Below, in pieces: positions 46,001-56,705 of a stretch of 64,000 nt of DNA. The DNA comes from Nigrospora sphaerica (Eukaryota; Ascomycota; Sordariomycetes; Amphisphaeriales; Apiosporaceae): positions 2,418,001 through 2,482,000 of the forward strand of contig JAGVVL010000009.1 in NCBI GenBank assembly GCA_018287875.1, written 5' to 3'. The first letter of the stretch is position 1; every line of letters starts with the position of its first letter. The notes under the pieces are model-generated. The model was not told the DNA's origin. It made no database searches and saw only the letters and a program-made list of their open reading frames with translations. A program made the position numbers and the translations under genes.

Positions 46001-48106
46001 ATTGAGATATTCTTCACCGATGGGCGGAGTTATCTGTTGACTGCCATCAACCCGGCGGTCCGCAACGAGGTACATGCCAAACTCGTCCACAAAACGCCGC
46101 ACACGGCTGGCGTGCACTCCCTGCCCAACCCTGAAGACGCCTGGCGACTCGAGTCCCTCAAAATCTCCGAAGACCCTTCTCCTCAGGGCTTTGGGGCTAA
46201 ATTCGGCAGTCTTTTCAACTCGGCGCCTTGGAACCCCGTGATGCGCCGGTGGCAAAAGGGGGAGATATCCAACTTCCACTATTTGATGCTGGTCAATACG
46301 ATGGCAGGGAGGACTTTCAACGACCTCACGCAATACCCTGTTTTCCCCTGGGTATTGGCTGATTACACTAGTGAAGAGCTAGACCTCGACGACCCAGCCA
46401 CGTTTCGGGACCTGACCAAGCCCATGGGCGCGCAGACGCCGAGCAGACAGGCTGAATTCAAGTCTCGCTACGACAGTCTGATCGAGATTGGCGAGCCGCC
46501 TTTCCACTATGGAACGCACTACTCGTCAGCCATGGCCATTGCGTCGTATCTGATCCGGCTGCCGCCTTTTGTTGACTCGTTCATCCTGTTGCAAGGCGGG
46601 ACTTTTGACCACGCCGATCGGCTTTTCTTCTCCGTGAGAAAAGCATGGGAGTCTTCCTCACGCGACAGCGGCTCCGACGTCCGGGAGCTTATCCCCGAGT
46701 TCTTCTACTTGCCCGACTTCCTGACCAACGTCAACAATTACGACTTCGGCACCCGACAGGGGTCTGGAGGCAAGGTGAACAACGTTGAGTTGCCACCCTG
46801 GGCCAAAGGAGACCCCAAGATCTTCATCGCGAAGCATCGGGAGGCGCTGGAGAGCCCCTATGTCAGCCGGAATCTCCATCACTGGATCGACCTGATTTTC
46901 GGGTACAAGCAGTGCGGCGAGGCTGCCGTGGAAAACCTCAACGTCTTTCACCCCCTTTCGTACCGTGGCGCTACGGATTTGGACAACATCACAGATGCAC
47001 GCGAACGAAGCTCAACCACCAGCATCATTCATAACTTTGGGCAAACGCCGCACCAGGTCTTTGCTAGGCCTCACCCGGTGCGCGAGAACGTCAGTTTCCC
47101 AGCCAAGCGACTTGACACGTCGAGCAAAGCGCTTGCCCGGATACCGCACGCCCTGCTCGAGTACCGCGAACGGGTGGCGTCCATGATTTGGTCGCCCAAG
47201 ATGGACCGGCTTCTTTGTTCGTCGCCCTTCCGTCTTAACCTGCCGCCGTCGTATGACAAGTACCTGGAGTGGGGGTTTGCCGACAACAGCGTCCGTTTCT
47301 ACTTTAGCGAGAACCGGAAGCCGGCGGGCATCAACGAGAACCTGCACATCGGACAGCTCTCTTGCCTCGTCTTCGCAGACTCCAAAACGCTCATCACGGC
47401 GGGGGAGGACTGCGTGGTGTCGGTGCACACGGTCCAGACGTCACCAGGCAGACCTGTTGAGCTCCAACATAGATCTTCGCTTTTCGGGCACAAGATGCCC
47501 GTCACGACGATAGCCGTGTCGAAGGCGTTCAGCTCGTTCGTGACCGTCTCGGCCGACGGCCAAGCGTTCCTCTGGGATCTCAACCGGCTCGAGTTCGTGC
47601 GGCGGCTGCCGAGCAACCGGGTGGTAGAGTGCGCGCGCATCAACGACGTCTCGGGCGAGATGATGCTGTGCTCGGGACAGAACGTGGCACTGTACACGCT
47701 CAACGGCGACCTCTTGCTGGACCAGAACGTGTGCAGCGAGCACGACGACTTTGTCCATTCGTGCGCATTCTACGAGGGGTCGGGCAATGAATGGCTGGAG
47801 AACTTCCTGGTCTTCACGGGCCACAAGCGTGGCCGGGTCAATATCTGGAAGCGGACCGTCCAGGGCGGGAAATGGGCCCTTGAGCTGGTGCGGCGACTTG
47901 ACCACAGCGACATGCGGAACGAGGCGAAACCGAACACCGAAGCCGCCATCACATGCATCACGCCGATGCCGCAGATGGTATACACGGGCGACGACGATGG
48001 TCGCGTGGTAAGTAGACAGCCCCCAGCGCTGTGATTCGTCGTATTCGTCTGCAGTCCACTGATGCCGTTACAGTACGAGTGGAACTTGATTCAGAAGGAA
48101 AAGTAG
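40079..48106 (+). CDS. BEACH/WD40 protein (Beige/LvsA/Bph1 family)
   Basis: Giant membrane-trafficking protein of about 2616 residues. BEACH proteins (human LYST, NBEA, WDFY3; yeast Bph1) act in vesicle fusion and fission, lysosome size, autophagy and endosomal sorting. Model: exons 40079-42671, 42730-43665, 43719-48007 and 48074-48106. The introns (58, 53 and 66 nt) are GT-AG. Splicing keeps frame: RMRIVKRLL across the first, TRRAPRPVQER across the second, GRVYEWNLIQKEK at the third, where the last exon codes only ten residues plus stop. Order: alpha-helical N-terminus; ConA/LamG-like domain about residues 355-490 (TFTAWIRVDKFDP, GRWYHIALVH, ATLFVDGEF); long armadillo-like helices; acidic linker (about 1790-1830); PH-BEACH (about 1840-1960, GILLVCKDKLYLMDNYF); BEACH (about 2015-2300; WQKGEISNFHYLMLVNTMAGR, YPVFPWVLADY, HHWIDLIFGYKQ); WD40 repeats to the C-terminus. 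All hallmark BEACH motifs look intact. Confidence 0.95.
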
Positions 48107-48564
48107 CATTGCTCCAAGCGATTTCCAGGACTGCGTCACTATAGATGGAGGCGGCGCCGCTTTTAAGGAGTTGGGATTGGAGGCGGCCGTGGGTCAACAT
48201 TTTCGGGCGAGGTAGCCCTACGCAGGCGGATCGCGTTCGGTGTAGGGGGCTAGACGGGGGTTTGGCATGTCGGCGTAGTGCACCGTTCACCACAGCGCGG
48301 AATGGGCAGCATAAGCGTTCGGGGATTGCCCCCTAAAAGACTTGGTGGAAGTGGTGTTGCACCCGGCAACCCAAGATGGGGTGTATCTTTCAGCATGGGC
48401 GAAGGCTAGATGCTACACCTAGGAGTATCGTGCCCTCTGCCCGGTCGAGTGGAAGGCCGGGCTCGGCGCGAATTCGTATGTACAAGCTTCCGTGGGTGCT
48501 TTACCCTCCATTCCCTCGGCCACGTTCACGCATCGCATGGCACGACATCATGCGCCTGGCCCCA
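48107..48564. other. Convergent 3' region
   Basis: 458 bp between the BEACH stop and the complex I subunit stop, which is on the minus strand. Presumed 3' UTRs; nothing else recognised. Confidence 0.6.
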
Positions 48565-48863
48565 TCAGTCATCGTAACCGCTCAATTGCTTTCTCGGACC
48601 GGACGGTACTAAACAGCGGTTAGATTGCCTCGCCCACGGCGCCACCGGTCAAGTGCGTTTGCGCAGAACGTACCCGGGTATGTCATGGGCACGGGGGGAG
48701 CTCGCTTGTATCCCAGTCGCTCCTGGATCGGGGGCACGGTAACCAGCATGAGGGGGCCGGCGGCACCGATGAGGACGGAGTACAGGTATGCGGGACGCTC
48801 GCGGGCAGCCCAGCGGCAGTACCGGAGGGGACCGGCCCAGAAACGCGGCGTAGGGTTCGACAT
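48565..48863 (-). CDS. Complex I accessory subunit, NDUFA3/9.5 kDa type
   Basis: Small mitochondrial NADH:ubiquinone oxidoreductase accessory subunit of about 77 residues, like the Neurospora 9.5-kDa subunit and human NDUFA3; an inner-membrane protein of the proton-pumping module. Model: complement of 48674-48863 and 48565-48608 with a 65-nt GT-AG intron (48609-48673, donor GTACGT, CTAACC branch, TTTAG acceptor). Exon 1 gives TPRFWAGPLRYCRWAARE and PAYLYSVLIGAAGPLMLVTV (single membrane segment), then MTYP; splicing yields VPSGPRKQLSGYDD-stop, the conserved end of fungal homologs. Length equals that of the family, which is strong support. The unspliced frame would run on into unrelated sequence, and a 213-codon frame extending upstream is an artefact. 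The gene is divergent from WBP1 and convergent with the BEACH gene. Confidence 0.87.
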
Positions 48864-49635
48864 TGCTGGCGATGACGGGTTAGCCGGGGCGAGGTGCCAG
48901 AGGGGTACGAAGGCACCGAGGCCGGGCAGAGGCGGGCGGAGGCCATGGGGATAGCACACGTACTCAATTGCGGCCTCGAGTTCGCGGCCAAGGGACTCGA
49001 ATGGGTGGCGACAGCAGCAGCGGCTTTGCTTTCTCTCACAGCTAAATGGCCTACCAACGGGCTGGGCGTCTCGCGAGGTTGCGTGAAGCTCAAGCAGCAG
49101 GGCGTCGCCCGCGAGGGCCCGAATGGCCCGTGCGCGGTGCCACGACTTATCGATAGGGCCGACGGCGGGTGCTGCAGGCACGCCAAAAATGGTACCTGGG
49201 TACATAGGTGTCCACTTCCAACGTCGGCCCCCGCCTGGAGTACTAGACACATAGCAGCTTCGGGACGTCGAGGGCGCGGGATGCCGTTACTCCAAGTACT
49301 GGTACATAGATGCGACCAGCGGCTTGCGCGTGGGCGGTGGTGGAGCTTGCCGGAGCTTGTCGATATCCTTTGAGACAGCTTGCAGCTACGTAAAGTACCA
49401 CATACCAATCTACTGGACGCATACTGGCCTATCCGTCCAGCCCGTCACCACATAACTTGCCGGTAGTCAATTCGATATTATCCCTCCCCAGCAACTTCGG
49501 CCAACTCGAGCCTCTCCATTGCCCCCATTCGACCACCGCTCGATGCGCAGCGCCTGCTTGCTGTCGCCGTAGACCCTCCGCCTTCCTGCCGTCCCTTCGC
49601 GACCCCATTGGCTGCCGCCGAGACGTGTGGTCGCC
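48864..49635. promoter_or_regulatory. Bidirectional promoter region
   Basis: About 770 bp between two divergent housekeeping genes (complex I subunit and WBP1), so it must carry both promoters. GGTACCTGGGTACATAGG words lie near 49190-49210. No specific binding site can be called with confidence. Overlapping open frames on the minus strand are not supported. Confidence 0.5.
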
Positions 49636-51255
49636 ATGCGGTCCCTGGTCTCCTTCCTCGTACTGCTGTTCGCGGCCGTGGCCCGGGCTGTCAGCTCCAG
49701 CGGCAACAGGCTTCTGGTCGTGCTCGATGATGCCGCCGACAAGGCCGCCTACTCCAAGTTCCTGGGCGACCTCGAGGGTATGTGCCTGCGTTGGATACCG
49801 TGGCCGGATAGGAAGTCGCTGACTTGGGGGATCCTCGTTAAGGACGCGGCTTCAAAATCACATATGAGACGCCCAAGAGCGAAAAACTAAGCTTGTTCCA
49901 CCTCGGCGAACGCTCCTACGACCACCTCCTGATCCTGCCTACCAAGGCCAAGGGTATGTCGTCCCGCCTTGCCCCTCTGCCTCGCCCAGACCTTGTGTCC
50001 TTGTCCGACGTGCTCTTGGTGGACTGACATGTGGCGCTGCCGTTAGGTCTTGGTCCCAACTTGACGGCCAACCTCATCATCCAGTTCGTCAACGCCCAGG
50101 GCAACATTCTGCTCGGCCTCTCGGCGCAGCAGCAGGCCCCGTCCTCCTTGGTGTCGGCCCTTCTCGAGCTCGACGTCCATTTGCCCGCCGATAAAACCGG
50201 CCTGGTTGTGGACCACTTCAACTATGATGTTGCCTCGGCCGCCGAGAAGCACAATGTCCTGCTGCTCCCCACGCCGGGCGCCCTGCGCCCCGATGTCAAG
50301 GATTTCTTTTCGCCCCCGACGCCCAACGGCGAGCTGTTGGCTGTTCCCAATGCCATCGGCCAGGTTCTGGGCCAGGGCGCTCTACTGGCCCCTATTTTGC
50401 GAGCCCCTAGCACTGCCTACAGCTACAACCCCAAGGAGGAGGCCAGTGTCCTCGGCGAAGACGTCTTTGCCACTGGGAGGCAGCTGTCTCTGGTGACATC
50501 CGTTCAGGCTCGCAACTCGGCCCGTTTCGTTGTCGTGGGCAGCGCCGATATGCTGACTGACAAGTGGTTCGACGCCAAGGTCAAAAAGGCCGGCGACAAG
50601 GCAGCTGTGGCCACCGTGAACCGCGAGTTTGCCAAGCGCGTCTCGGGCTGGGCCTTCAACGAGATCGGCGTCTTGAAGGTTAACGCCATCGAGCACCACC
50701 TGAACGAGGAGGGCCAGGGAAACCAGATCAACCCCAAGCTCTACCGAATTAAGAACCATGTGGTGCGTTGTCGACGTCTCCCCTCCCCCTCGCTGAAAAA
50801 GCCAAGCTTTGTGCGGACTAACCTATGGCCAGGCCTACTCCATCGACTTGTCGGAATATGACTGGGATCACTGGGCCCCTTTCACTGTACCGACCTCGGA
50901 TGCTTTGCAGCTCGAGTTCAGCATGCTGTCGCCCTTCCACCGTCTGCCGCTGAAGGCCCTTGGAAGCGATGAAGATAGCACCATCTACGGCACGAACTTC
51001 ACGCTGCCCGATCAGCACGGCATCTTCAACTTCAAAATCAACTACAAGCGTCCCTTCCTAAGCAACGTTGAGGAAAAGAACACGGTCTCGGTTCGCCACA
51101 TGGCTCACGACGAGTGGGACCGCAGCTATGCAATCAGTGGGGCCTGGCCCTGGATCAGCGGTATTGGTGCTACCATTGTCGGCTGGCTGGCGTTCGTCGC
51201 CGTTTGGCTCTACAGCAAGCCCGCCGCTGGTGGCGAGAGCAAGAAGACAAGGTAG
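49636..51255 (+). CDS. WBP1: Oligosaccharyltransferase 48-kDa subunit Wbp1
   Basis: Essential ER-membrane subunit of oligosaccharyltransferase (yeast Wbp1, human DDOST/OST48), which transfers the lipid-linked glycan to Asn in N-glycosylation. About 463 residues. Model: exons 49636-49777, 49843-49953, 50047-50762, 50833-51255, all GT-AG. Splices restore GDLEGRGFKITYETPKSEKL split across intron 1, ILPTKAKGLGPNL across intron 2 and IKNHVAYSIDLSEYDWDHW across intron 3. Signal peptide about residues 1-18 (MRSLVSFLVLLFAAVARA). Luminal landmarks: NRLLVVLDD, GERSYDHLLILP, FFSPPTPNGELLAVPNAIGQ, SARFVVVGSADML, INYKRPFLSN. A single C-terminal membrane segment (WISGIGATIVGWLAFVAVWLY) is followed by a short cytosolic tail ending KKTR, a KKXX ER-retrieval signal as in yeast. 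Everything expected is present. Confidence 0.96.
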
Positions 51256-52266
51256 CGGTGGTGTTACGACGTCAAATGAGGTGAAGGACGGGCTAGCGCT
51301 CATCATTTCAAGAGATGGCGCACGAAAGACGCCTCTGAAAACATTGGAGGGCAACGAAAAGACGCGGCTAGATTAGCTGCGGCTGTATATTACGTGATGA
51401 TAGTCATCCCTGAACCACGAGGTAAGGGAAAGAGACGACACTGAGCAGTTGTGTCAAAGAACGACTGGTGACCCAAGGCCGTGTGAGGATCTTGCTGCAG
51501 GCTATTTCCCGATTTTCATGAACAATGGGTCATGGCATTCGATAACCAAGGTTGAATCTGGACCTTATTTTGGGAGCGACGAATCATGTTTGGCAGCAGC
51601 GAGCCATGGGACCGGTCGTTATCTTTTGTTCTTTTAGCAAGGCTATCTCAGACCATTGTTTAGCTATTAAACCCTAGGCCGTTGCTGACGAAGGATTGCC
51701 TTGGCCCCTTTCCAAGAAGGGCAACTATACTCTTTGCGGAAGGGGCCGCCACCGTCAGCGATGCCCACGGCATGGCATTCCGTGGCCTATCGAGTGGCTG
51801 GGCCGTGATAAGGGGGAAGGAAGAAGGCGGTGTCCAGCCGTCGCCCGGGCGGCTCAGCTCGACTCCTCCCCTACCCTCTGGTGGTCGCATCGGGAAGGCG
51901 ACAAGCTTCCTTCGGGGGGCCGTGGGCCGTTGTATAGCACGGCCGACCCCGCGCGCCGAGCCGTGTATACGGTTTTGGCGGGGGGCCCCGGTCCCCGGTA
52001 TCTTGGCGGCTCCTTCGGCCGACGCCCCCGTCTGCTTTTCTTACGTGGGATCCTGTGTCCCCTCCCCTCTCTCCCCAGGAGCGTCGCGTCCCCACGCGCC
52101 GAGGCGCCAGCGGGGGGAGGCGACGGCGAGGAGAGAGAGAGGCCTGGCCTGGGTCCCGACGACTATAAAGACGCCGCCGTCGTCGCCCTCACTGATCCCC
52201 AAGAAAAGCGATACCTACTCCGCCCCCCTCGAACCAACCCGCCTTGTCCATTCTACAGCACACAAC
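51256..52266. other. Intergenic, promoter of secreted peptide gene
   Basis: About 1 kb between WBP1 and the secreted peptide gene. The left part is WBP1 3' flank; the right part is GC-rich. A long plus-strand frame (51682-52491) crosses it and merges with the peptide's first exon, but its translation is Pro/Arg/Gly-rich and looks non-coding until the peptide ATG. Confidence 0.5.
52164..52170 (+). promoter_or_regulatory. Possible TATA box
   Basis: TATAAAG about 100 bp upstream of the ATG of the secreted cysteine-rich peptide gene, in otherwise GC-rich sequence. A TATA at this distance is consistent with a regulated fungal promoter; not proven. Confidence 0.45.
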
Positions 52267-52575
52267 ATGCGTTTCTCCTTCCTCAGCCTCCTCGTCGCCG
52301 CAACGGCCGTGGCCGTCTCAGCCAACCCCATCGTCGACAAGCGCCAATGCTCGGGCGGTCCTTTCTCCGACGTACGTTGGCCAGCCTTGCCCCCTTCTCC
52401 CCAGCCCCCCCGGCCTTCGTTCCATACGCCGTACGGTGGGGGTTTTTCCTGCCATGGCTGTGTCACTAACATGCCGGGCCCGTTCGACTAGTGTGTCGCT
52501 GCTTGCCTTTGGGACTCTGGAATTTGCGATGGCAAAGGCCGACAGGCCTGCCGCCGGCAGTGCGGTGAATTGTAA
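52267..52575 (+). CDS. Small secreted six-cysteine peptide
   Basis: A 62-residue precursor in two exons: 52267-52371 and 52492-52575, with a 120-nt GT-AG intron (donor GTACGT, CACTAAC branch). Neither exon alone is striking; together they give a classic secreted peptide. Residues 1-19 form a signal peptide (MRFSFLSLLVAA...), residues 20-26 a short pro-segment ending in Lys-Arg, the Kex2 site, and the mature part would be 36 residues starting Gln-Cys. Its six cysteines follow C-x7-C-x3-C-x6-C-x7-C-x3-C, i.e. two CxxxC pairs, predicting three disulfides. N-terminal Gln could cyclise. This layout matches small cysteine-rich effectors, antimicrobial peptides or pheromone-like peptides of fungi; the CxxxC...CxxxC arrangement recalls helical hairpin peptides. 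I cannot name a family and do not assign a function. The intron falls immediately before the second cysteine. A convergent OPT gene ends 231 bp downstream. Confidence 0.72.
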
Positions 52576-52806
52576 GCCGGACCGCCGCTGATGTTGGGCT
52601 GGCAAGGGCGTGGTTAGCTTTCTAGACGCCTAAAACATTTCAAGAAGTGGACGGCGGTGCGGTTGTGGATGATCAGTAGCGATAAACGATTATGGATACA
52701 TCGGACAAGTACCACACTGTTATGCAATTCATCCCCTTTCCCAAAGTCGCGGCGAACAAGCATGCGTACCCCTAGGCACTGATGGTCAAACCCACCGCAC
52801 TCGCTC

Positions 52807-55368
52807 TTAGATCCAGGTTTTGGGACCAAAGGTCTCGCCCTCCGCCACAAATTTAGAGATGGCCGCGCCATTGGCATCGAGGTTATCCAAGGCTCCTAGG
52901 TTGCCATACCACTGGGGCGGCGACACTTGCGGGAGCTGCAGAGCGAGGAAGATGATAATCGTGCACACGATCAGGCCGCAGTCAAGACCGGCCGAGGTAA
53001 CTAGGAACACACGTTAGCAGGCGCTAAACGGAACGACATGGGGAGAGACTTGCTGTAGTTGTAGTTGAGCCACCATCCTTTGTACTTTCTTTTGATGATG
53101 TAGTTGAATGCCAGGCCAACAGCGCCCCAGCTCATGTAGTTGTAGGGGGTAGCAGGCGGGATCAGACCAGAACCGCCAAAGATCAGGGGCGTGCTGACGT
53201 AGCGCCAAAAAGATAGCGGATAGCGACGGGCGAGAACCCAAGTGAAGACTGGTGCGATGGCGCCGATCAACCAGAACCACTGAAGGTTCGCGTAGATGGC
53301 GCCGGGGCTGAATATGCGCCGGGGGCCGATGGTACCCCAGACGATCGAGGCCGTATAGAAGACGGACGCGTTGGGGCACGTGTAGTTATCCTTCTGGTCG
53401 TCGGTGCAGATGCCCGGGATACTGCCCAGGGCCCAGTTCATGACGGCTATCTGGAGTATGGCGGACCAGACCGCGGCGACCAGCTGGGACCAGAAGAGGA
53501 CGCGCGGGGGCACCTTCATGTAGTGACCCAGTTTGAGATCCTGGGCAAAGTACAGGGCCTGTGACATGCAGAGGTAGCCGTAGTTCTTGAACATCATCAT
53601 TGCCATGGGGCGACCTGGGAGCATGTAGCCCACAATGAACTCGGTCAGGACGTTGAGCCCCAACTGCATGTTCGTGATGGCCTGGACGACGCCGATGGGG
53701 ATGGTCCAGATGAGAGGGATGATCATGCAGACGACATAGCCCCAAGCCGGGAAATCGGTAGGCCAGGCGCAGACCACAGCGAAAGACAGGCCTATCATGA
53801 CCAGGAATACGGCGGCGTACCACCAGTCCTCGGCGTCGCGATACTTCTTCATCAACCTCATGTGAACATCGTCTTCCTGTTGGCGGGCCATCTTAAACTG
53901 CCCCCAGATCTCGGAGCCGTGGTAAAGGGCGACATGCACTACGACGGCGGCCACGGCGGCGAAGGAAAGACCGTAGCACAGGGCGAACTGCGTGCTGAGG
54001 AACAAGGGGGAGTAGCGGTGGTAGGCCTCTTCGACGAACTGCAGGTTGCCGTCGAGGATGCGCGAGACATTATACTTGGCCCCCGTATTGTCGAAGGAGC
54101 TGGACGACTGAGGCGGGAGGTAGTCGGCATACCAAGCACCACTGAAGTGCAAGCCCATCGAAATAGCTTGGTAGAAGATGAAGACGCCGAAGACCGTGTT
54201 GGCGATGGCGTGCCACGGCGGGATCAGGGGCGACCCGGCGTAGCCGGTGATGACAGTCCAGTCCAACGTAAAGGGCAAAAGTCCGTAGCCATGAAGGCCG
54301 CCAAACAGCTTGTTCACGGTGACATTGTTCGGCGCCGCCCAGCAGACAAAGGTGAAGTACGACAGCCCCTGGAAAATCCAGCCGGGGAACCAGTACCAGA
54401 CAAAGGCCCCGGCGAAGACGATCAGGAAGTACTTGTACTTGTTGATAGACCAGCCATTGGCCTCGGAAGCGTTGGGGCTGGGGCGGTCGTGCAGCGTGTA
54501 GAAGAGCTGGGCATTCACCAGATTGGATGGCCAGATCATGGCCGCGGGCCAGACGAGGAAGCGTCGAGCCAGGCCGGCCAGGCCAAAGCCCGTGCAGAGC
54601 GTCGTGATACCGAACAGGATTTGGAAAGCCCACCCGAAATGCTGCTTGTAGAAGAGCTGCTGGGCGAGGAGCACGTCCGTGGCGTACAGAAAGCCTCCGC
54701 CGTAGGCCGCCTGGCACGAGTCAGTTCCCGGAGACGGCGCCCGGCTGAGCAGCGAACGAAACTTACATTGGACATGACGACGATGACGACGTGTTCCTTG
54801 TAGTTGAACGGGCCCGGTTTGAGGTTGAAGCGCAGGCCCAAGGCAGAAAACTCGCGGTCGGGCATGACGAGATCCCAGCCCCGGCCCAGGGGGTAGGCCA
54901 CCAGCTGGATCACCCACGTCGTGATAGAGATGCTGGGATTCCGAAGCGAGAACAGCATGTTGATGGCGGAGCCAATGGTGCACAACAGCAGGCCCAAGAC
55001 CCAGGCACGGATCGTATTAGCCGGCAGGTCCTCGTCGTAGTTCCTCACGGCGGCGCGCACCTGGCGGGGGGCTGCATGAGCGTCCCGGATGTTTGACTAT
55101 GGGGGTCTGGGGACTGGAGCTTGCTCACCTCGGCGTAGGGGCTGTCTTCTTCCACCAGGGCGGCTTCCGCCACGGCGCCCTTTTCGGCATTGCCGCTGGC
55201 GATGATAGCGTCGACCTCGTTGAGCTCTTCGATGGGGAGGTTCGGGTCGAGTTTGTGCTTCTTTTCGAAGTCCTGGAGCTGCTCCAACGGCTCGGGCCCG
55301 GCCTCGCCGCTGGATGGCGGTGACGCCACCTCAGCGTTGTCGGCGCGCCTGCGCATAATGGAGACCAT
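52807..55368 (-). CDS. OPT oligopeptide transporter
   Basis: Proton-coupled oligopeptide transporter of the OPT family (yeast Opt2, S. pombe Isp4 type), importing small peptides or glutathione-like substrates; about 794 residues. Model: complement of exons 55129-55368, 54767-55060, 53054-54710 and 52807-53000. Introns 1 (68 nt) and 2 (56 nt) are GT-AG; intron 3 (53001-53053, 53 nt) has a GC donor (GCAAGT) with a GCTAAC branch and TAG acceptor, and joins LNYNY to ITSAGLDCGLI. Landmarks: a hydrophilic N-terminus with SPYAEVRAAV (the conserved SPYPEVR-like motif), NPSISITTWVIQLVAYPLG, NYKEHVVIVVMSNAAYGGG, NVTVNKLFGG, GYMLPGRPMAMMMFKNYGY, KLGHYMKVPPR, and APVFTWVLARRYP with a Y/W-rich C-terminus ending TWI. 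The many hydrophobic segments fit 12-16 helices. Appears complete. Convergent with the secreted peptide gene. Confidence 0.93.
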
Positions 55369-56705
55369 TCTGGGTGACTAGGGCTCGTTCCGAAGGGACA
55401 TGTAGGGCCAAGAAGGATGAACAATAGGGGAAAGGGGACAGGGCAGCATAGGTGGTGTGGCTACCAAGGTTCTTCCAGAGACATGCAGCAGGGATATGGC
55501 GCCGGCCGTAGACTTATATATCAAGGCGTACCAGCACATATCTCGCGAGGACGACACGCGACCCTGAGCAACGAGGGTGCCCGCCTGCCTTGGGGAGGAA
55601 AGATGCATCCGCAAGAGCCGCCACTTATCGTGGGGCAGAGGGTCGGATGCCCTCACGGAAAGGGCAGGAAGGCCGGACAAGCTGAGCAGCTCTCACCCTG
55701 CGGGCGGTGGCGATGGCCTGACTAGATACACCCATGGCCATCACGAGATACACACTTTGACGTGTTATGGATTGAAGTCCCTTGCCTTTGGTGCCATAGC
55801 CGAAGCGCTAGGCGGCAGATTCCAGGACCGGGGGGCCCCGAGACGATTTCCTCCTTCCCCATTGGGAATGCGTTCGAGCTGATAAGCTAGAAAGAGACAA
55901 ACCGAGCAGTGTCATAACGCCGAGGTCAGCCAGTCGCTTACCCATGGAAGCAGCTGTGGCCCCGACTCGCTAGGTAAGAGACCGGGTGACGGATGACACA
56001 CGGCGATAGCTCTGGGAGAGAGGCTCGAGAGGCTCGAGAGAGGGCGCTTTCGTCGGCGGCGAAGGAGGTGCGAGGGTTTGCTAGTCGTACGGTCGTTCAG
56101 GTTTCGAGTATGGGACGGCTCCATGATAAGAAGTGGCATTGAAGGGCCCATCACAGGTGGGTATTATTAAGAAGTAGTTGGTTACGGTGCAGGTACACCG
56201 TGGTAGCCCGACGAGCTGAATGCTTTGCGATTGTGAGGCCTTTGCTGTGTTGGTACAAAAACACAGTACTAAGGTTCGCTATCGTGTGGGCAACCGACCT
56301 GCCAATCTCATTACTGCCCAGTTGGATGGAACAAGCTTCAGAGACCCCGTCATGAAAAAGCTTGTTCCCCGGCTGGCCGGGCCTTAGTACGCGGTTTGCA
56401 AGGGCCCCCCCCCCAAATGGAGGGCCACAACCGAGGACGGCGCAATGGATCCATCCATCCCCTTCCCGCCCCAGACGCTCGCTCTCTCTGCCTTGACCGC
56501 CCAAGCCCACCCCAGACGCTCGCCCAATCGTGGCCACTTTTTGCAACGATGTGGTCAGCTTCCGACAGGGCTTTTTGCACAGGTGGGCGAGTTGGAGGGG
56601 TAATAGTGATCGCGGTATGCCCGTATGATGCACGAATACGAGACCACGCCCACACGACCTATAGAGGGAGAGCGCGCCCAGGTTTCCCTCGGCGTCATTG
56701 TCTGC
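55369..56705. other. Intergenic, no gene seen
   Basis: About 1.3 kb between two minus-strand genes: OPT promoter (left) and molybdopterin synthase 3' flank (right). It contains a tandem GAGGCTCGAGA-type duplication at about 56019-56041. Open frames here are short and overlapping; none recognised. Confidence 0.5.

Noticed and set aside
48609..49250. 213-codon minus-strand open frame
   Set aside because: Only the last third is the complex I subunit; the ATG at 48863 and a splice at 48673 give the family-sized protein.
51682..52491. 269-codon plus-strand open frame
   Set aside because: Only the part from 52267 to 52371 looks coding (signal peptide). The upstream translation is low-complexity, and reading past 52371 runs through an intron.
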